DNA of 64,000 nt from a virus. The notes under the pieces are model-generated. The model had not been told where the DNA came from and ran no database searches. It worked only from the letters and a program-made list of their open reading frames with translations. The stretch lies in IMG/VR virus record IMGVR_UViG_3300017987_000001, positions 124,001 to 188,000 of that record. One strand, 5' to 3'. Made by a program: the position numbers and the translations under genes. This document shows, piece after piece, positions 49,136 to 56,989 of the stretch; within the stretch, counting starts at the first letter, position 1; each line of letters starts with the position of its first letter.

Positions 49136-49210
49136 TGGAACGTCCGGCGGGGGTCGAACCCGCATCTTGCGCCTTTAGAGAGCGCCGCACTCCCATTGTG
49201 CTACGGACGT
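49136..49210 (-). tRNA. tRNA with anticodon CUA (amber suppressor), CCA encoded
   Basis: Folds as a canonical cloverleaf: 7-bp acceptor ACGTCCG/CGGACGT, D-stem GCAC/GTGC, anticodon stem GCGCT/GGCGC, loop CTCTAAA with U33 and anticodon CTA, 5-base variable loop AAGAT, T-stem GCGGG/CCCGC with loop TTCGACC, discriminator T73, then CCA at 49138-49136. Decodes UAG. The short variable loop excludes class II identities. U73 and the A1-U72 pair do not point clearly to one synthetase, so the amino acid is unknown. Lies between two small genes. Confidence 0.9.
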
Positions 49211-49377
49211 TCCTCTTGTTTCTCCTCCATCGCGTCGCGCTTGAGCTTCGCGCCCAGCACAAACGAGCAGGACACGGATCCGAAGACCCCGAGCATGCGC
49301 GCGTAGATGTTGCCGGACAGTATTGCTGCGGTCGCACCCATTAGAATCATCGCAAGCAGCCAGCTCCTGCTATTCAT
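49201..49377 (-). CDS. Small two-span membrane protein overlapping the tRNA 5' end
   Basis: 58 residues from the ATG at 49377, which overlaps the stop of the upstream gene. Starts MNSRSWLLAMILMGATAAIL; hydrophobic segments at 5-24 and about 29-43, then a charged tail. The stop codon TAG is bases 8-10 of the suppressor tRNA gene. Ribosome site weak, so translation is probably coupled to the upstream gene. Confidence 0.58.
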   Translation of the reverse strand: MNSRSWLLAMILMGATAAILSGNIYARMLGVFGSVSCSFVLGAKLKRDAMEEKQEERP

Positions 49378-50446
49378 CATCCAGTACCAGCATCTTGTTG
49401 AGCTGCGTGACCGGGTAGATGTTGCTGTCGATCTGAACGTTCATTGTCCCGCCCGCAAGTTGCGAGGGCTTGAAGTCTGCCCATACGTGCGGCCTATCAG
49501 TCAGGTACGGAGGGTACAGCTCCTCCGGACGCATGCCTTGTGGCTGGTCGTGCTCCGTGTTGATCCCGACTACGGTAGCAATCGGATAGTGGAACTGCAG
49601 CTGCTGCAGCGTGGCCAGCGATCGCACGAGCCGCGCAGGGCGTGGTTCGATCGTCTGCTCCTCGGCGATGAGCTGATCGAGATCTTCAATCACGAGCAGG
49701 CCAGATGGATTGAACTGGTCGGTAACTGAAGAGCGAAGTACCTCAACCAGCTGTCCGACCGTATCACCTTTGCCCCGCCAACCGCTCAGCGCAATCACCT
49801 TGCTCGCATGCACGTCTTCCTCGCCCGCCTTGCCCGTGATGGGGTGTCGGTCGTCTTCGCCAGCATGAAGCACGACGACACGCCCGCCCGCGCGCTCGTA
49901 TACCTTCGTGAAGAGCGCGAGGATAATGGGGAGTGCGGTCGAATGTGAGAAGATGGGGAAGATGTCCTCGTGCGTCATCCCGTTCTCGAACTTCCGATCG
50001 AGATCGAGCGGCAGCGGGACGGCCTTGCTCTTGATGCGCCCCGTGAGCTTCTTCATCCGGGCCTTACGCCCCTCGTCGCGCTCCAAAGCGATCTGAGCCT
50101 GCGCGTTGAGCCATGGCTGGAGCTTCTGGTTGAACTCGGCCAGCATGGGCGGGAAGTCGAACATCTTACCCGCCGCGTGCTGCTGTGCCTCGTACAGAAT
50201 GCCGACCATCATGGCCGATACGTCAGGCATCTCCGACGCGCGCATCGACGCCCAGTTGACGAGCCTATGTCCGAAGAGGGCTAACGCGGCCAGACGGCGG
50301 AGATCCGCGCTTTCCTCCATTGCCTTTTCGAGACGCTCTCCCGCCTCGTCGTGGAGCTTCATCCGCCGCTCCGCTTCCTTCTGCTGCTGCTCCTTCATCG
50401 CTGCCTGCAGCTTCGCGATGTCCACGTTCTGTGGAATCTGGGGCAT
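49370..50446 (-). CDS. Putative P-loop/RecA-fold ATPase-like protein
   Basis: 358 residues from the ATG at 50446; if translation starts further downstream, the overlap with the upstream nuclease-like gene disappears. N-terminal 100 residues form a Gln/Glu-rich helix. The C-terminal half has RVVVLHAGEDDRHP, SGLLVIEDLDQLIAEEQ (Walker B-like) and YPIATVVGINTEHD, giving the strand order of RecA-fold ATPases, but no convincing Walker A. Could be a divergent AAA+/RecA protein or a non-enzymatic relative. Low family confidence. Confidence 0.5.
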   Translation of the reverse strand: MPQIPQNVDIAKLQAAMKEQQQKEAERRMKLHDEAGERLEKAMEESADLRRLAALALFGHRLVNWASMRASEMPDVSAMMVGILYEAQQHAAGKMFDFPPMLAEFNQKLQPWLNAQAQIALERDEGRKARMKKLTGRIKSKAVPLPLDLDRKFENGMTHEDIFPIFSHSTALPIILALFTKVYERAGGRVVVLHAGEDDRHPITGKAGEEDVHASKVIALSGWRGKGDTVGQLVEVLRSSVTDQFNPSGLLVIEDLDQLIAEEQTIEPRPARLVRSLATLQQLQFHYPIATVVGINTEHDQPQGMRPEELYPPYLTDRPHVWADFKPSQLAGGTMNVQIDSNIYPVTQLNKMLVLDDE

Positions 50447-51035
50447 AAAACGCCTCCAATACTCTAGGGTCGACGGTGTCGAGGAACTGGTCGAACCTGA
50501 ACCCGACAACCGAATGCTCCGGCAAATGAATCTTGTGCTTCTTCACCTCAACGACGCGCTCGTCGATGCGGAAGATCATGCTGGGGGATGGGCGGTAGCC
50601 GAACATGGTGAACTCGGCCAGTGTAGCCGTAGTGACCCAGCCAAGCAATAGTCCGCGATTGCGCTTTGTCACGAGAAATGGCCGCCTCGGGACGGCCATC
50701 GCTTCGTCGTAGCATTGCGCCCAAAACTTCATCCAGTCATGATTCGGGTCGACGTTCTGGAGTACGCCAAGCACGTCGTATGTCTTGTACGACTTGAATT
50801 CGAAGCAGAACGCATCCAGCAGCGGCTTGCCAAGCGGGTCGGTATACTTCATGTCACCAAACTCGTTGGCCGTGGACTTCCCGCTCCGTCTGCGTCGGGA
50901 TGTTGCGCGTGAGCCGGACCCGGACGTCCTCCAGTAGATATCGTCACGTTTGCCCTCAGTCCACCACAGGCTCATCTGTACGCAGCGGTCGCGTTCGAAT
51001 TGTCCACCTTTCGCCGCACCGCCGCCGGGTCTCAT
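50265..51035 (-). CDS. Nuclease-like protein (PD-(D/E)XK type)
   Basis: 256 residues from the ATG at 51035; an ATG at 51080 would overlap the upstream gene by 41 bases. GDMKYTDPLGKPLLDAFCFE followed by FKSYKTYDVLGVL holds the acidic residues and the E-x-K of the PD-(D/E)XK nuclease fold. The C-terminal 60 codons overlap the start of the next gene by up to 182 bases and have a run-on composition (Gly/Glu/Arg-rich). Candidate role in recombination or resolution. Active-site assignment is by eye. Confidence 0.6.
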   Translation of the reverse strand: MRPGGGAAKGGQFERDRCVQMSLWWTEGKRDDIYWRTSGSGSRATSRRRRSGKSTANEFGDMKYTDPLGKPLLDAFCFEFKSYKTYDVLGVLQNVDPNHDWMKFWAQCYDEAMAVPRRPFLVTKRNRGLLLGWVTTATLAEFTMFGYRPSPSMIFRIDERVVEVKKHKIHLPEHSVVGFRFDQFLDTVDPRVLEAFYAPDSTERGHREAAGSDEGAAAEGSGAADEAPRRGGRASRKGNGGKRGSPPSGRVSPLRT

Positions 51036-51039
51036 CTTC

Positions 51040-51267
51040 CTACCCTTCTTCTTTCTCTTCGCCACGGTCGTCTTCCTCATTGAGCGGGACAGGCGGCTTG
51101 ATCTTGCGGGAGAAGTACTCCTCCCGCGCCTTCAGCTGCTCGTCTGCGGCCTGCTTCGCCTTCCGCTCCTGATAGGTCCGCGCGTCCCTGCAGCTGGGAC
51201 ACTGGCCGTGATTGCGGCAATGCGGGTCATTCCGCTTGCACTTGTTGATCTTACGCCACCGACTCAC
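51040..51267 (-). CDS. Small Cys/His-rich basic protein (75 aa)
   Basis: Starts MSRWRKINKCKRNDPHCRNH. C10, C17, H20, C23 and C26 form a plausible zinc site, and the rest is a charged helix. Overlaps the exonuclease gene upstream. Probably nucleic-acid binding. Confidence 0.65.
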   Translation of the reverse strand: MSRWRKINKCKRNDPHCRNHGQCPSCRDARTYQERKAKQAADEQLKAREEYFSRKIKPPVPLNEEDDRGEEKEEG

Positions 51268-51946
51268 GGAACCCCTCCAACAGGTAGTGCGTCATGAGAC
51301 AGTCGAACCCTGCGTCGTGCGCAGCATTGAGATCGAGGTTGTACTTCTTGTCCACCTCGTACGTCGTTACTGCGAACTCAAGCCGCCACTTCACGCGACT
51401 TCGCGTGTGGCGTATCCGATTGAAGTAGCTCTCCAGCGATTCGTGCGGTCCGATCATCGACTTCATCTGAGCTGCTTTGAAAATGCAGCCCGTATCGATG
51501 ATCTCACCCGGCTTAAACGCGAAGTCCATTCCCTGCCGCTCGAACTCGCGGGAGATGAAAGGACCATCGAAGGATAGAGCGTTGTGCCCGACATACATAC
51601 AACGACCGCTGCGGTATAGCTGCAGCAGCCTGAGTATGCGGGGGTACAGCTCGTCGGGTTCTTCGCCTTCCTTTTGGAGGATGTCATCCGTGATCCCCGT
51701 CACTTCCATGGCCTGCCCCTTCATCGTCCCACGGGGACGACGAACGTAGTGCGCGGCGTTCGCTACGACCTTACGCTCGCGCACGGCGGCATAACCAAAC
51801 TGCACGATTACGTCCGGCTTCTTGCCTTCCGGCGGGTTGTAGTGAAACCCGCTCGTTTCGATATCGATGACGAGGTAGTCGTCGGGAAGACTGCCGCCCG
51901 GGCAGCGGGCCGCAATCCCAGCAATGATCTTCTGTGTGTCATTCAT
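51251..51946 (-). CDS. DnaQ-like DEDDh 3'-5' exonuclease
   Basis: 231 residues starting MNDTQKIIAGIAARCPGGSL. YLVIDIETSG (D28, E30) is Exo I; YVGHNALSFDGPFISREF is Exo II; NAAHDAGFDCLMTHYLLEG is Exo III with the DEDDh histidine. Epsilon-type proofreading or processing exonucleases act in replication and repair. Its place between nuclease and regulator genes fits the replication module. Ends at 51251 inside a packed operon. Confidence 0.9.
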   Translation of the reverse strand: MNDTQKIIAGIAARCPGGSLPDDYLVIDIETSGFHYNPPEGKKPDVIVQFGYAAVRERKVVANAAHYVRRPRGTMKGQAMEVTGITDDILQKEGEEPDELYPRILRLLQLYRSGRCMYVGHNALSFDGPFISREFERQGMDFAFKPGEIIDTGCIFKAAQMKSMIGPHESLESYFNRIRHTRSRVKWRLEFAVTTYEVDKKYNLDLNAAHDAGFDCLMTHYLLEGFRESVA

Positions 51947-52421
51947 CAGATGATCCTGCTCTACCCAAGCATCGAAGGATCCGGTCGACCTCACTTTGTA
52001 CGTCCTCCAGCGAGGGCGTTTGGCCCTCCTTCTCCGGCTGTACGGATTCGAACCAGATCGGCATCTCGGAGAACATCGCGCACATCAGCAACTCGGAGAT
52101 GAGCGCACGAACTCCTGCGCGTGGACCGTCCTCGAACAAGTCCCTGAACCAACCCTCCGGCTCTCGCCGTACCACTGGATCCTCACGCAGCGCATTCAAG
52201 AAGCGTGCGAGATCCTTGATGAACGACTCCAGCTCTTCGCGAAGTCGCTCGTCAGGTACGTGACAGTCTATGCACCGGTCGATCATCATCCCACGAATGT
52301 GGTCCGTGGTGATGTCCTGCCCCAGCATGTGGAGCGCGTTATGAATCAACCGTGGCATAGCCCAAATGAGATCCCGATCCGGGTTGTAGAGCCGCTTATC
52401 GGCCCCGCGCATTTGAAGCAT
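51939..52421 (-). CDS. Hypothetical 160-residue protein
   Basis: Starts MLQMRGADKRLYNPDRDLIW. Mostly helical with several acidic patches and a CIDCHV pair. Overlaps the exonuclease gene start by 8 bases. TAG of the upstream gene is in frame nine bases before this ATG. No family recognised. Confidence 0.62.
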   Translation of the reverse strand: MLQMRGADKRLYNPDRDLIWAMPRLIHNALHMLGQDITTDHIRGMMIDRCIDCHVPDERLREELESFIKDLARFLNALREDPVVRREPEGWFRDLFEDGPRAGVRALISELLMCAMFSEMPIWFESVQPEKEGQTPSLEDVQSEVDRILRCLGRAGSSDE

Positions 52422-52430
52422 CTGGTTCTC

Positions 52431-53306
52431 CTAGCCCATTCGCTCGCGCGCCCAGTGCGCGCGAACATCCTTTGTCTGACAAGAGATGCACGCCTTCGCG
52501 TTCTTCCGCTCGGGATCGAACGCCGCGTGATCCCTATTACACAGGTCACACCGTTTGATGATCCACGTGTACCGATGTGTGCCGAGCATGCACTCCGAGT
52601 AGCCGACCGGACACGTGTGACAGCGTTGGTTGTAGTGCCGAACGCACGGACCTGCGCGCGCCTTCCGTAGACGCTTGTTGTAGCGCTTGTGCTGATCAAG
52701 GCAGTGCATCTCGTCGATGTCGAGCGTGCCGTCGTCCTTCTGCACTATGTAGGCGAGGAACCACATGCCGACCAGCTCGCTGTGGAGCGGTCTCATATCG
52801 TTCATGTTCCACGCCAGCTCGTTGGCGAGCATCCACATCACGAGCTTGTAGGAAACGGACTTCAGCAACTCACGTCCGGACATCGCGCCCGCACTGATCA
52901 TCACGGTCATGTTGATGCGCGTCCTGTTGTTGATCACCCGACCAAAGCGCATGTCCGTGATCGTCACAGGGTACCAGCCCGGCTCGCCTAGCGTGCCCGT
53001 GATCGGTTTGCCGTCGCGTAGCAATGAGAGACCGCCCGCGAGCTTCGTCGCGATCTGATCACCTACACGACCCGTCAGCTCCTGCCCGATGAATTCGAGC
53101 AGCGATTGGCGCAGCGCAAGCTCATGATCGTCGTCCTCGTCGTCCAGCTTGAGCATGCGCATGAAGAGCGCGACCAGCTCGTCGAGCTGGTCTTCGTCTA
53201 TGATCGTTCCGTAGTAGGACGTGAGTCGCAGCGCGATCTTCTTGCGCCACTGCCTGACACGACCGAGGTCGAATGCAGGCACACGCACCGCTTCTTGGCG
53301 AATCAC
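52431..53306 (-). CDS. Multi-Zn-ribbon protein
   Basis: 291 residues from the GTG at 53306, preceded by GGAGGAAGCG; an upstream TTG at 53387 falls in a terminator and is rejected. The N-terminal 200 residues are helical. The C-terminal 90 carry at least three Cys clusters: RCHTCPVGYSEC, CDLCNRDH and ACISCQTK, each of zinc-ribbon type. Likely binds nucleic acid or protein. Promoter at 53328-53356. Confidence 0.68.
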   Translation of the reverse strand: MIRQEAVRVPAFDLGRVRQWRKKIALRLTSYYGTIIDEDQLDELVALFMRMLKLDDEDDDHELALRQSLLEFIGQELTGRVGDQIATKLAGGLSLLRDGKPITGTLGEPGWYPVTITDMRFGRVINNRTRINMTVMISAGAMSGRELLKSVSYKLVMWMLANELAWNMNDMRPLHSELVGMWFLAYIVQKDDGTLDIDEMHCLDQHKRYNKRLRKARAGPCVRHYNQRCHTCPVGYSECMLGTHRYTWIIKRCDLCNRDHAAFDPERKNAKACISCQTKDVRAHWARERMG

Positions 53307-53327
53307 CGCTTCCTCCTCGACTTTTAC

Positions 53328-53356
53328 GTTGTACCAGCAGTTAGGGTGCTTGACAA
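53328..53356 (-). promoter_or_regulatory. Candidate sigma70-like promoter for the Zn-ribbon gene
   Basis: TTGTCA (53351-53356) and TACAAC (53328-53333), 17 bases apart, just downstream of the terminator at 53394-53424 and 20-30 bases before the GTG. Less perfect than the 37.6-kb promoter. Confidence 0.5.
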
Positions 53357-53393
53357 GATCAAAACTATGGGGCCGCTCTGCGGGCAAAAAGAA

Positions 53394-53424
53394 AGACGGG
53401 GCGGTTGCGGAGGCCGCCCCGTCT
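53394..53424 (-). terminator. Intrinsic terminator after the lipoprotein gene
   Basis: Perfect 11-bp GC-rich stem (53394-53404 with 53414-53424), 9-base loop, and TTTCTTTTTG immediately after on the minus strand. Classic Rho-independent terminator. The 159-bp gap 53307-53465 holds this hairpin and the promoter above. Confidence 0.88.
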
Positions 53425-53465
53425 GCGGAGGAATCGGCGACAGTGGGGGTCGCCTTTTCGGGAAG

Positions 53466-53939
53466 CTAGGTGGGAGGTACGAAGTCAGTCAGCGAGGCTT
53501 TCGCTCCTCGCAGGAATGCCTTGGCGATATCGAGAAGCACCTTGGTCTCCTCACTCGGCTCGACCTTCGGTAGCTTGATGTCTTGGTCCATCTTCATCAA
53601 CAAAATCCGCGACAGGCTCTTCGCGCCCGGAAGGAATGCAGCGTCTTCGCCGGTAAGCCGCTCCTCCAGCTTCGTGTGGACGAGGTCCGTAAGCGAGACG
53701 AATCCGCCGTCACCGGGTGAGCCGGTGATGTTCGCTTCGAGCGTTTCGATCGCAGTGAGATACTTCTGTGCGTTCTTCGCATCGTCCTTGTTCGCTACAA
53801 AGTACGTGAAGACCGCAAGGTTGCCCGCCATCTCGGCATTCGAGACCGCCTGTGCGGGATCGTCGATGTCGATGTTCGGGCAACCAGCTATCGGCAATAG
53901 TAAGACCAACGCCAGCAAGCTGGTTAGTATCGCACGCAA
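53466..53939 (-). CDS. Lipoprotein
   Basis: 157 residues from the TTG at 53939, which follows GGAGG by six bases. Signal peptide MRAILTSLLALVLLLPIAGC with a lipobox I-A-G-C20, so the mature protein would begin at a lipid-modified Cys20. The mature part is helical and acidic. Phage lipoproteins are often superinfection-exclusion or spanin outer subunits; which applies here cannot be told. It has its own terminator, so it may be expressed separately, for example early. Confidence 0.72.
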   Translation of the reverse strand: MRAILTSLLALVLLLPIAGCPNIDIDDPAQAVSNAEMAGNLAVFTYFVANKDDAKNAQKYLTAIETLEANITGSPGDGGFVSLTDLVHTKLEERLTGEDAAFLPGAKSLSRILLMKMDQDIKLPKVEPSEETKVLLDIAKAFLRGAKASLTDFVPPT

Positions 53940-54025
53940 AACTCGCCTCCTTTCGCTTGTAGTGGTACCACGAACCACCACAAGATCAAGTGTATTCTGG
54001 GTCAGAAAACTAAGTCTAGCGGTAG

Positions 54026-54400
54026 CTAGAACCTATGACTTGGCATCGGCGGCAGGTCGTCTTCCTCGACGATCTCGGCCACCATGGATTGTGTCTCTGC
54101 TTCCAGAGCGGCAGCATCCTGCTCTTCCCGCTCGTATTCCCCACTGGCGCGCTTCTCTTTCTCGCGCTTGAGTATCTCCGCTACACGGTGCTGGTAGTTG
54201 GCAAGCTCTTCTTTGGTAGGTGTGAACAGCTTCCCGCCGATCCATACTGCCGCCCGCTCATCGTAGTCCTGAATGTCGAGCAGCAGCGAGAGCGCAGCAC
54301 TCCTGACGGCCTCCGTTCCGCCAGTCATGTACGCCCACAGCACGCGCGCAGCCTTCTCACCGGTATACGCGAACTCGATGAGCACTGCGTCGTCACTCAC
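54026..54400 (-). CDS. Hypothetical 124-residue protein
   Basis: GTG start at 54400 overlapping the upstream gene by 8 bases. Helical throughout, with a strongly charged C-terminal half (KREKEKRASGEYEREEQDAA). Possibly coiled coil. No family recognised. Confidence 0.62.
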   Translation of the reverse strand: MSDDAVLIEFAYTGEKAARVLWAYMTGGTEAVRSAALSLLLDIQDYDERAAVWIGGKLFTPTKEELANYQHRVAEILKREKEKRASGEYEREEQDAAALEAETQSMVAEIVEEDDLPPMPSHRF

Positions 54401-54725
54401 GGGTACCGTTCCCTTTCACAACACGAATCAGCTTCTTCACCGCAGTCAGGATCCTCGGCTCGCCAGCCTGTTCATCGGCTTCGAACGGCCGATTCTCATC
54501 CGACCCGGCGTACTGCACATTGATCTTGTTGGAGGATGGCCACCAGTTCAGGATGTACTCACGCGCCCTGAACTGATGGCCTCCTGAGATATCACGACAC
54601 TCGATCCCGTACTTCTGACAGAGTGCCTGAAGGATTGGCAGCCACTTCTGGAGTCGCTTCTTCCGCTCACGGCGGCGCTCGCGACGCTCCAGCCTCGCTG
54701 TCTTGTATTGATTGGTTGCCTGCAT
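54393..54725 (-). CDS. Hypothetical basic protein (110 aa)
   Basis: Starts MQATNQYKTARLERRERRRE. The first 30 residues are very basic; the middle contains GHQFRAREYILNWWPSSNKI. Could bind nucleic acid. Unrecognised. Confidence 0.62.
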   Translation of the reverse strand: MQATNQYKTARLERRERRRERKKRLQKWLPILQALCQKYGIECRDISGGHQFRAREYILNWWPSSNKINVQYAGSDENRPFEADEQAGEPRILTAVKKLIRVVKGNGTRE

Positions 54726-54760
54726 ATGAGAGTTGTACTGCGTGCAACCAGCGACGTCAA

Positions 54761-55198
54761 CTACTCACGTTGCGAGCGCGGGACGAGCGAGAACTCCGTC
54801 GCTACGAGATCGAACCCCGCAATGAAGTCCTCCACGACGATGTACTTGCGTGGGGTTCCGTTGCTGGAATTCGTCGGGTCGGGTATCGCATCTCCGCGCA
54901 TGAGCTGCTCGTACAGCTTCAGCGGATCGTGCCCGAGCGCCTTGGCGAGATTGATGAACGACTTCGCGCGCATTGCATCCTTGCGCGAGTAGTTCTCGAT
55001 CGTCGACCGGCCGACTCCCGCCTTCTTCGCGAACGCGCCCATCGTCATGCCCTTCTTCGCATTGTGCTGCTTGATGAGCGTAAGAAGTGCGGGCATCAGC
55101 TCGCCCATGTACAGATCCACGCCCCAAGGCTGTCGTCCGTGCAGTACCTCTGCCAGCACGTGTGCCTCGTGAGCGTACGTCTTGTCCTTCGTCGCCAT
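54761..55198 (-). CDS. XRE-type helix-turn-helix regulator
   Basis: 145 residues. MTMGAFAKKAGVGRSTIENYSRKDAMRAKSFINLAKALG (about 50-88) has the spacing of an XRE DNA-binding domain with recognition helix around GRSTIENY. The C-terminal 45 residues may dimerise. Likely repressor or activator of phage genes. Shares a 39-base near-identical segment with the 38571 gene. Confidence 0.82.
   Translation of the reverse strand: MATKDKTYAHEAHVLAEVLHGRQPWGVDLYMGELMPALLTLIKQHNAKKGMTMGAFAKKAGVGRSTIENYSRKDAMRAKSFINLAKALGHDPLKLYEQLMRGDAIPDPTNSSNGTPRKYIVVEDFIAGFDLVATEFSLVPRSQRE
54924..54962. repeat. 39-bp dispersed repeat, copy 2
   Basis: Matches 38611-38649 with one mismatch; within the XRE regulator gene and probably the source copy, since here the encoded residues form part of a normal HTH domain. 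Confidence 0.85.
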
Positions 55199-55223
55199 AC
55201 GTCCTCCTCGTTCTGTTGAGCTG

Positions 55224-55706
55224 CTATGCGACCTTGTACTTCGCGAACGCCTTGGTGATCGCTGCATCGAGATCTTCCAATGCGAGGATCATTCGGCGGT
55301 GCTTCAGAAGCTCGTCCTTCGTAGCATCCGTCTTCAACTGCTTCGAGTTGCGCTTGCTGTAATCGCGGTTACCCATGCCGTTACGCAGCGAGGACTTGGC
55401 GCGACGCAGGCGCTTCTGGATATCGCGACTCACTTCATTGAGCGTCGGCGTCGTCGTGTAGCCGTGCTTCGTGTGCACGACCACGCCGAGAGAGCGACGG
55501 ATATCCGTCAGCACCTTGCCCAGCGGCCTGTCGACACTATCACGCGCGAGCGCAGCGATGAGCGCCGCCTTCTCGTGATACTGTGCCGTGGCCATGTGGT
55601 TTTCGAGCTTCTGGTGCGGCTTGTCCGGGAGTCGGAACGTGCGAGCACGCCCTACGTACGTGATTGCTTCCTTCTTCCGCTTCGGCGCTGTTTTCGTCTT
55701 CACCAT
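55224..55706 (-). CDS. Hypothetical basic protein (160 aa)
   Basis: Starts MVKTKTAPKRKKEAITYVGR. Lys/Arg-rich, helical, with no recognised motif. Ribosome site GGAGAAAGAA lies between the upstream TAG and the ATG, and that TAG is in frame. Possibly DNA-binding. Confidence 0.6.
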   Translation of the reverse strand: MVKTKTAPKRKKEAITYVGRARTFRLPDKPHQKLENHMATAQYHEKAALIAALARDSVDRPLGKVLTDIRRSLGVVVHTKHGYTTTPTLNEVSRDIQKRLRRAKSSLRNGMGNRDYSKRNSKQLKTDATKDELLKHRRMILALEDLDAAITKAFAKYKVA

Positions 55707-55715
55707 TTCTTTCTC

Positions 55716-56450
55716 CTAACGACGGGTGTTCACTTTCGACCCCGCCGGTTTTTCACTCAGCCCGCGTCGCTTGGCTTTGTTCACTGCCACCCCGTAGTTG
55801 AAGGCCGTGAACGGCAGCCCCTGCTGACGGACCGCCTCTCCGAGGAGCGTGTCGCCACCATTGTGACTCAGCCGCACGTCGGGCCAGTCGATCTGCTTCA
55901 TGACATCCGTGCGGAGCCACCAGTAGGCTCCCTGTGCGAATGTGATTCCGGGGGACTTGATACCGGGCGTTCGGGTCGCACACATCTCCGTGGGCTTCCC
56001 TTTGAACCACGTCGCCTGCTTGATGAAGTCCCACTGCCCCGGAAGGTGGTGCACGTACCACGACTGCCCAACATACGAGCAGTTCGGGACGCGCGCGATA
56101 TGTCCTGTTGTCTTCTGCCACCAATCGCTCTTGTCGATATACGAGTCGTCATCGAACCAGAGGATCCATGGGGTTTGCGGCTTCCACGTCTCCATCTCGT
56201 GGAACATCAGCCGCATGGCCTTGTACTTCGGCTTGTTCTCTTCGCTGAAGAGGTACTCGAAGTCCGCGCTGCCGTGCTTCTCCTTGAAGCCCATCACAAG
56301 CTTCTGCGACGGCTTGCCAATGGTATTGCACCACAGCCTGATCACCGCCTGATCGAGCGGCGTGTAAGCGAACAGCGAGCGAAGGAGGCGCGTGTGCAGG
56401 GCAAGATCGTTGCCGTACAGGAGCGCGTAAATTGTCACGAACTCATTCAT
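55716..56450 (-). CDS. Glycosyltransferase-like protein outside the glycan island
   Basis: 244 residues. PWILWFDDDSYIDKSDWWQK has a DDD metal-binding motif followed by GQSWYVHHLPGQW, and the N-terminal YALLYGNDLALHTRLLRSL fits a GT-A Rossmann domain. Full catalytic core visible. It is separated from the other glycosyltransferases by 22 kb, so it may act on a different target, for example nucleic acid or a host factor. Confidence 0.72.
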   Translation of the reverse strand: MNEFVTIYALLYGNDLALHTRLLRSLFAYTPLDQAVIRLWCNTIGKPSQKLVMGFKEKHGSADFEYLFSEENKPKYKAMRLMFHEMETWKPQTPWILWFDDDSYIDKSDWWQKTTGHIARVPNCSYVGQSWYVHHLPGQWDFIKQATWFKGKPTEMCATRTPGIKSPGITFAQGAYWWLRTDVMKQIDWPDVRLSHNGGDTLLGEAVRQQGLPFTAFNYGVAVNKAKRRGLSEKPAGSKVNTRR

Positions 56451-56974
56451 TGGCGTCTCAGATCCTTAGACATCATCCTACTGAAGAGCCGCTGCTTCAC
56501 GTCGAAGATCGCATTCTTGATGCTGTCGATCTTGCGATAGCCCTTCTTCGTGACCGCATCCAGCTCTTCGATGGCTTTGGATATCACTCCCGTGAAGTGC
56601 GATGCCGTCTCGACTACCTGAGGACCGTTCGCTACCTGCTTGAGCGCAACAGCGAGATGGTCCACGAGCGCGGCATTGAACTCCGCAGGCGGCAGCGACT
56701 CGATGCCGGATATCATATCCCAATACTTGAGCGGAATGCGCATATCATGCTGATCATCGTCGTCCGGGTCAACGCGCTTGCGCACGTCACCGTGCCGGAA
56801 GGCAACAGCAACTTCGTTGACGACGATGACCTCGAAGTCACAGCCGGGATACGCAATCACGACGCTAGGCAGTGAGTTCTTCCCGCCCTTCACGACCACT
56901 GACGAGAAATTACTCCGTCGAGATTTCTTCAAAAGTCTGGGATCCAAGCCAGACCACGACTTACGTTTGGCCAT
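56447..56974 (-). CDS. Hypothetical 175-residue protein
   Basis: Starts MAKRKSWSGLDPRLLKKSRR. Basic N-terminus, then alpha/beta, helical C-terminus. No family recognised. First gene leftward of the plus-strand small RNA unit. Confidence 0.65.
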   Translation of the reverse strand: MAKRKSWSGLDPRLLKKSRRSNFSSVVVKGGKNSLPSVVIAYPGCDFEVIVVNEVAVAFRHGDVRKRVDPDDDDQHDMRIPLKYWDMISGIESLPPAEFNAALVDHLAVALKQVANGPQVVETASHFTGVISKAIEELDAVTKKGYRKIDSIKNAIFDVKQRLFSRMMSKDLRRQ

Positions 56975-56989
56975 TTCACCCCCTCATCG

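Noticed and set aside
53960-54025. GTGGTACCAC palindrome upstream of the lipoprotein gene as promoter or operator
   Set aside because: No -10/-35 pair at proper spacing and the palindrome is short.
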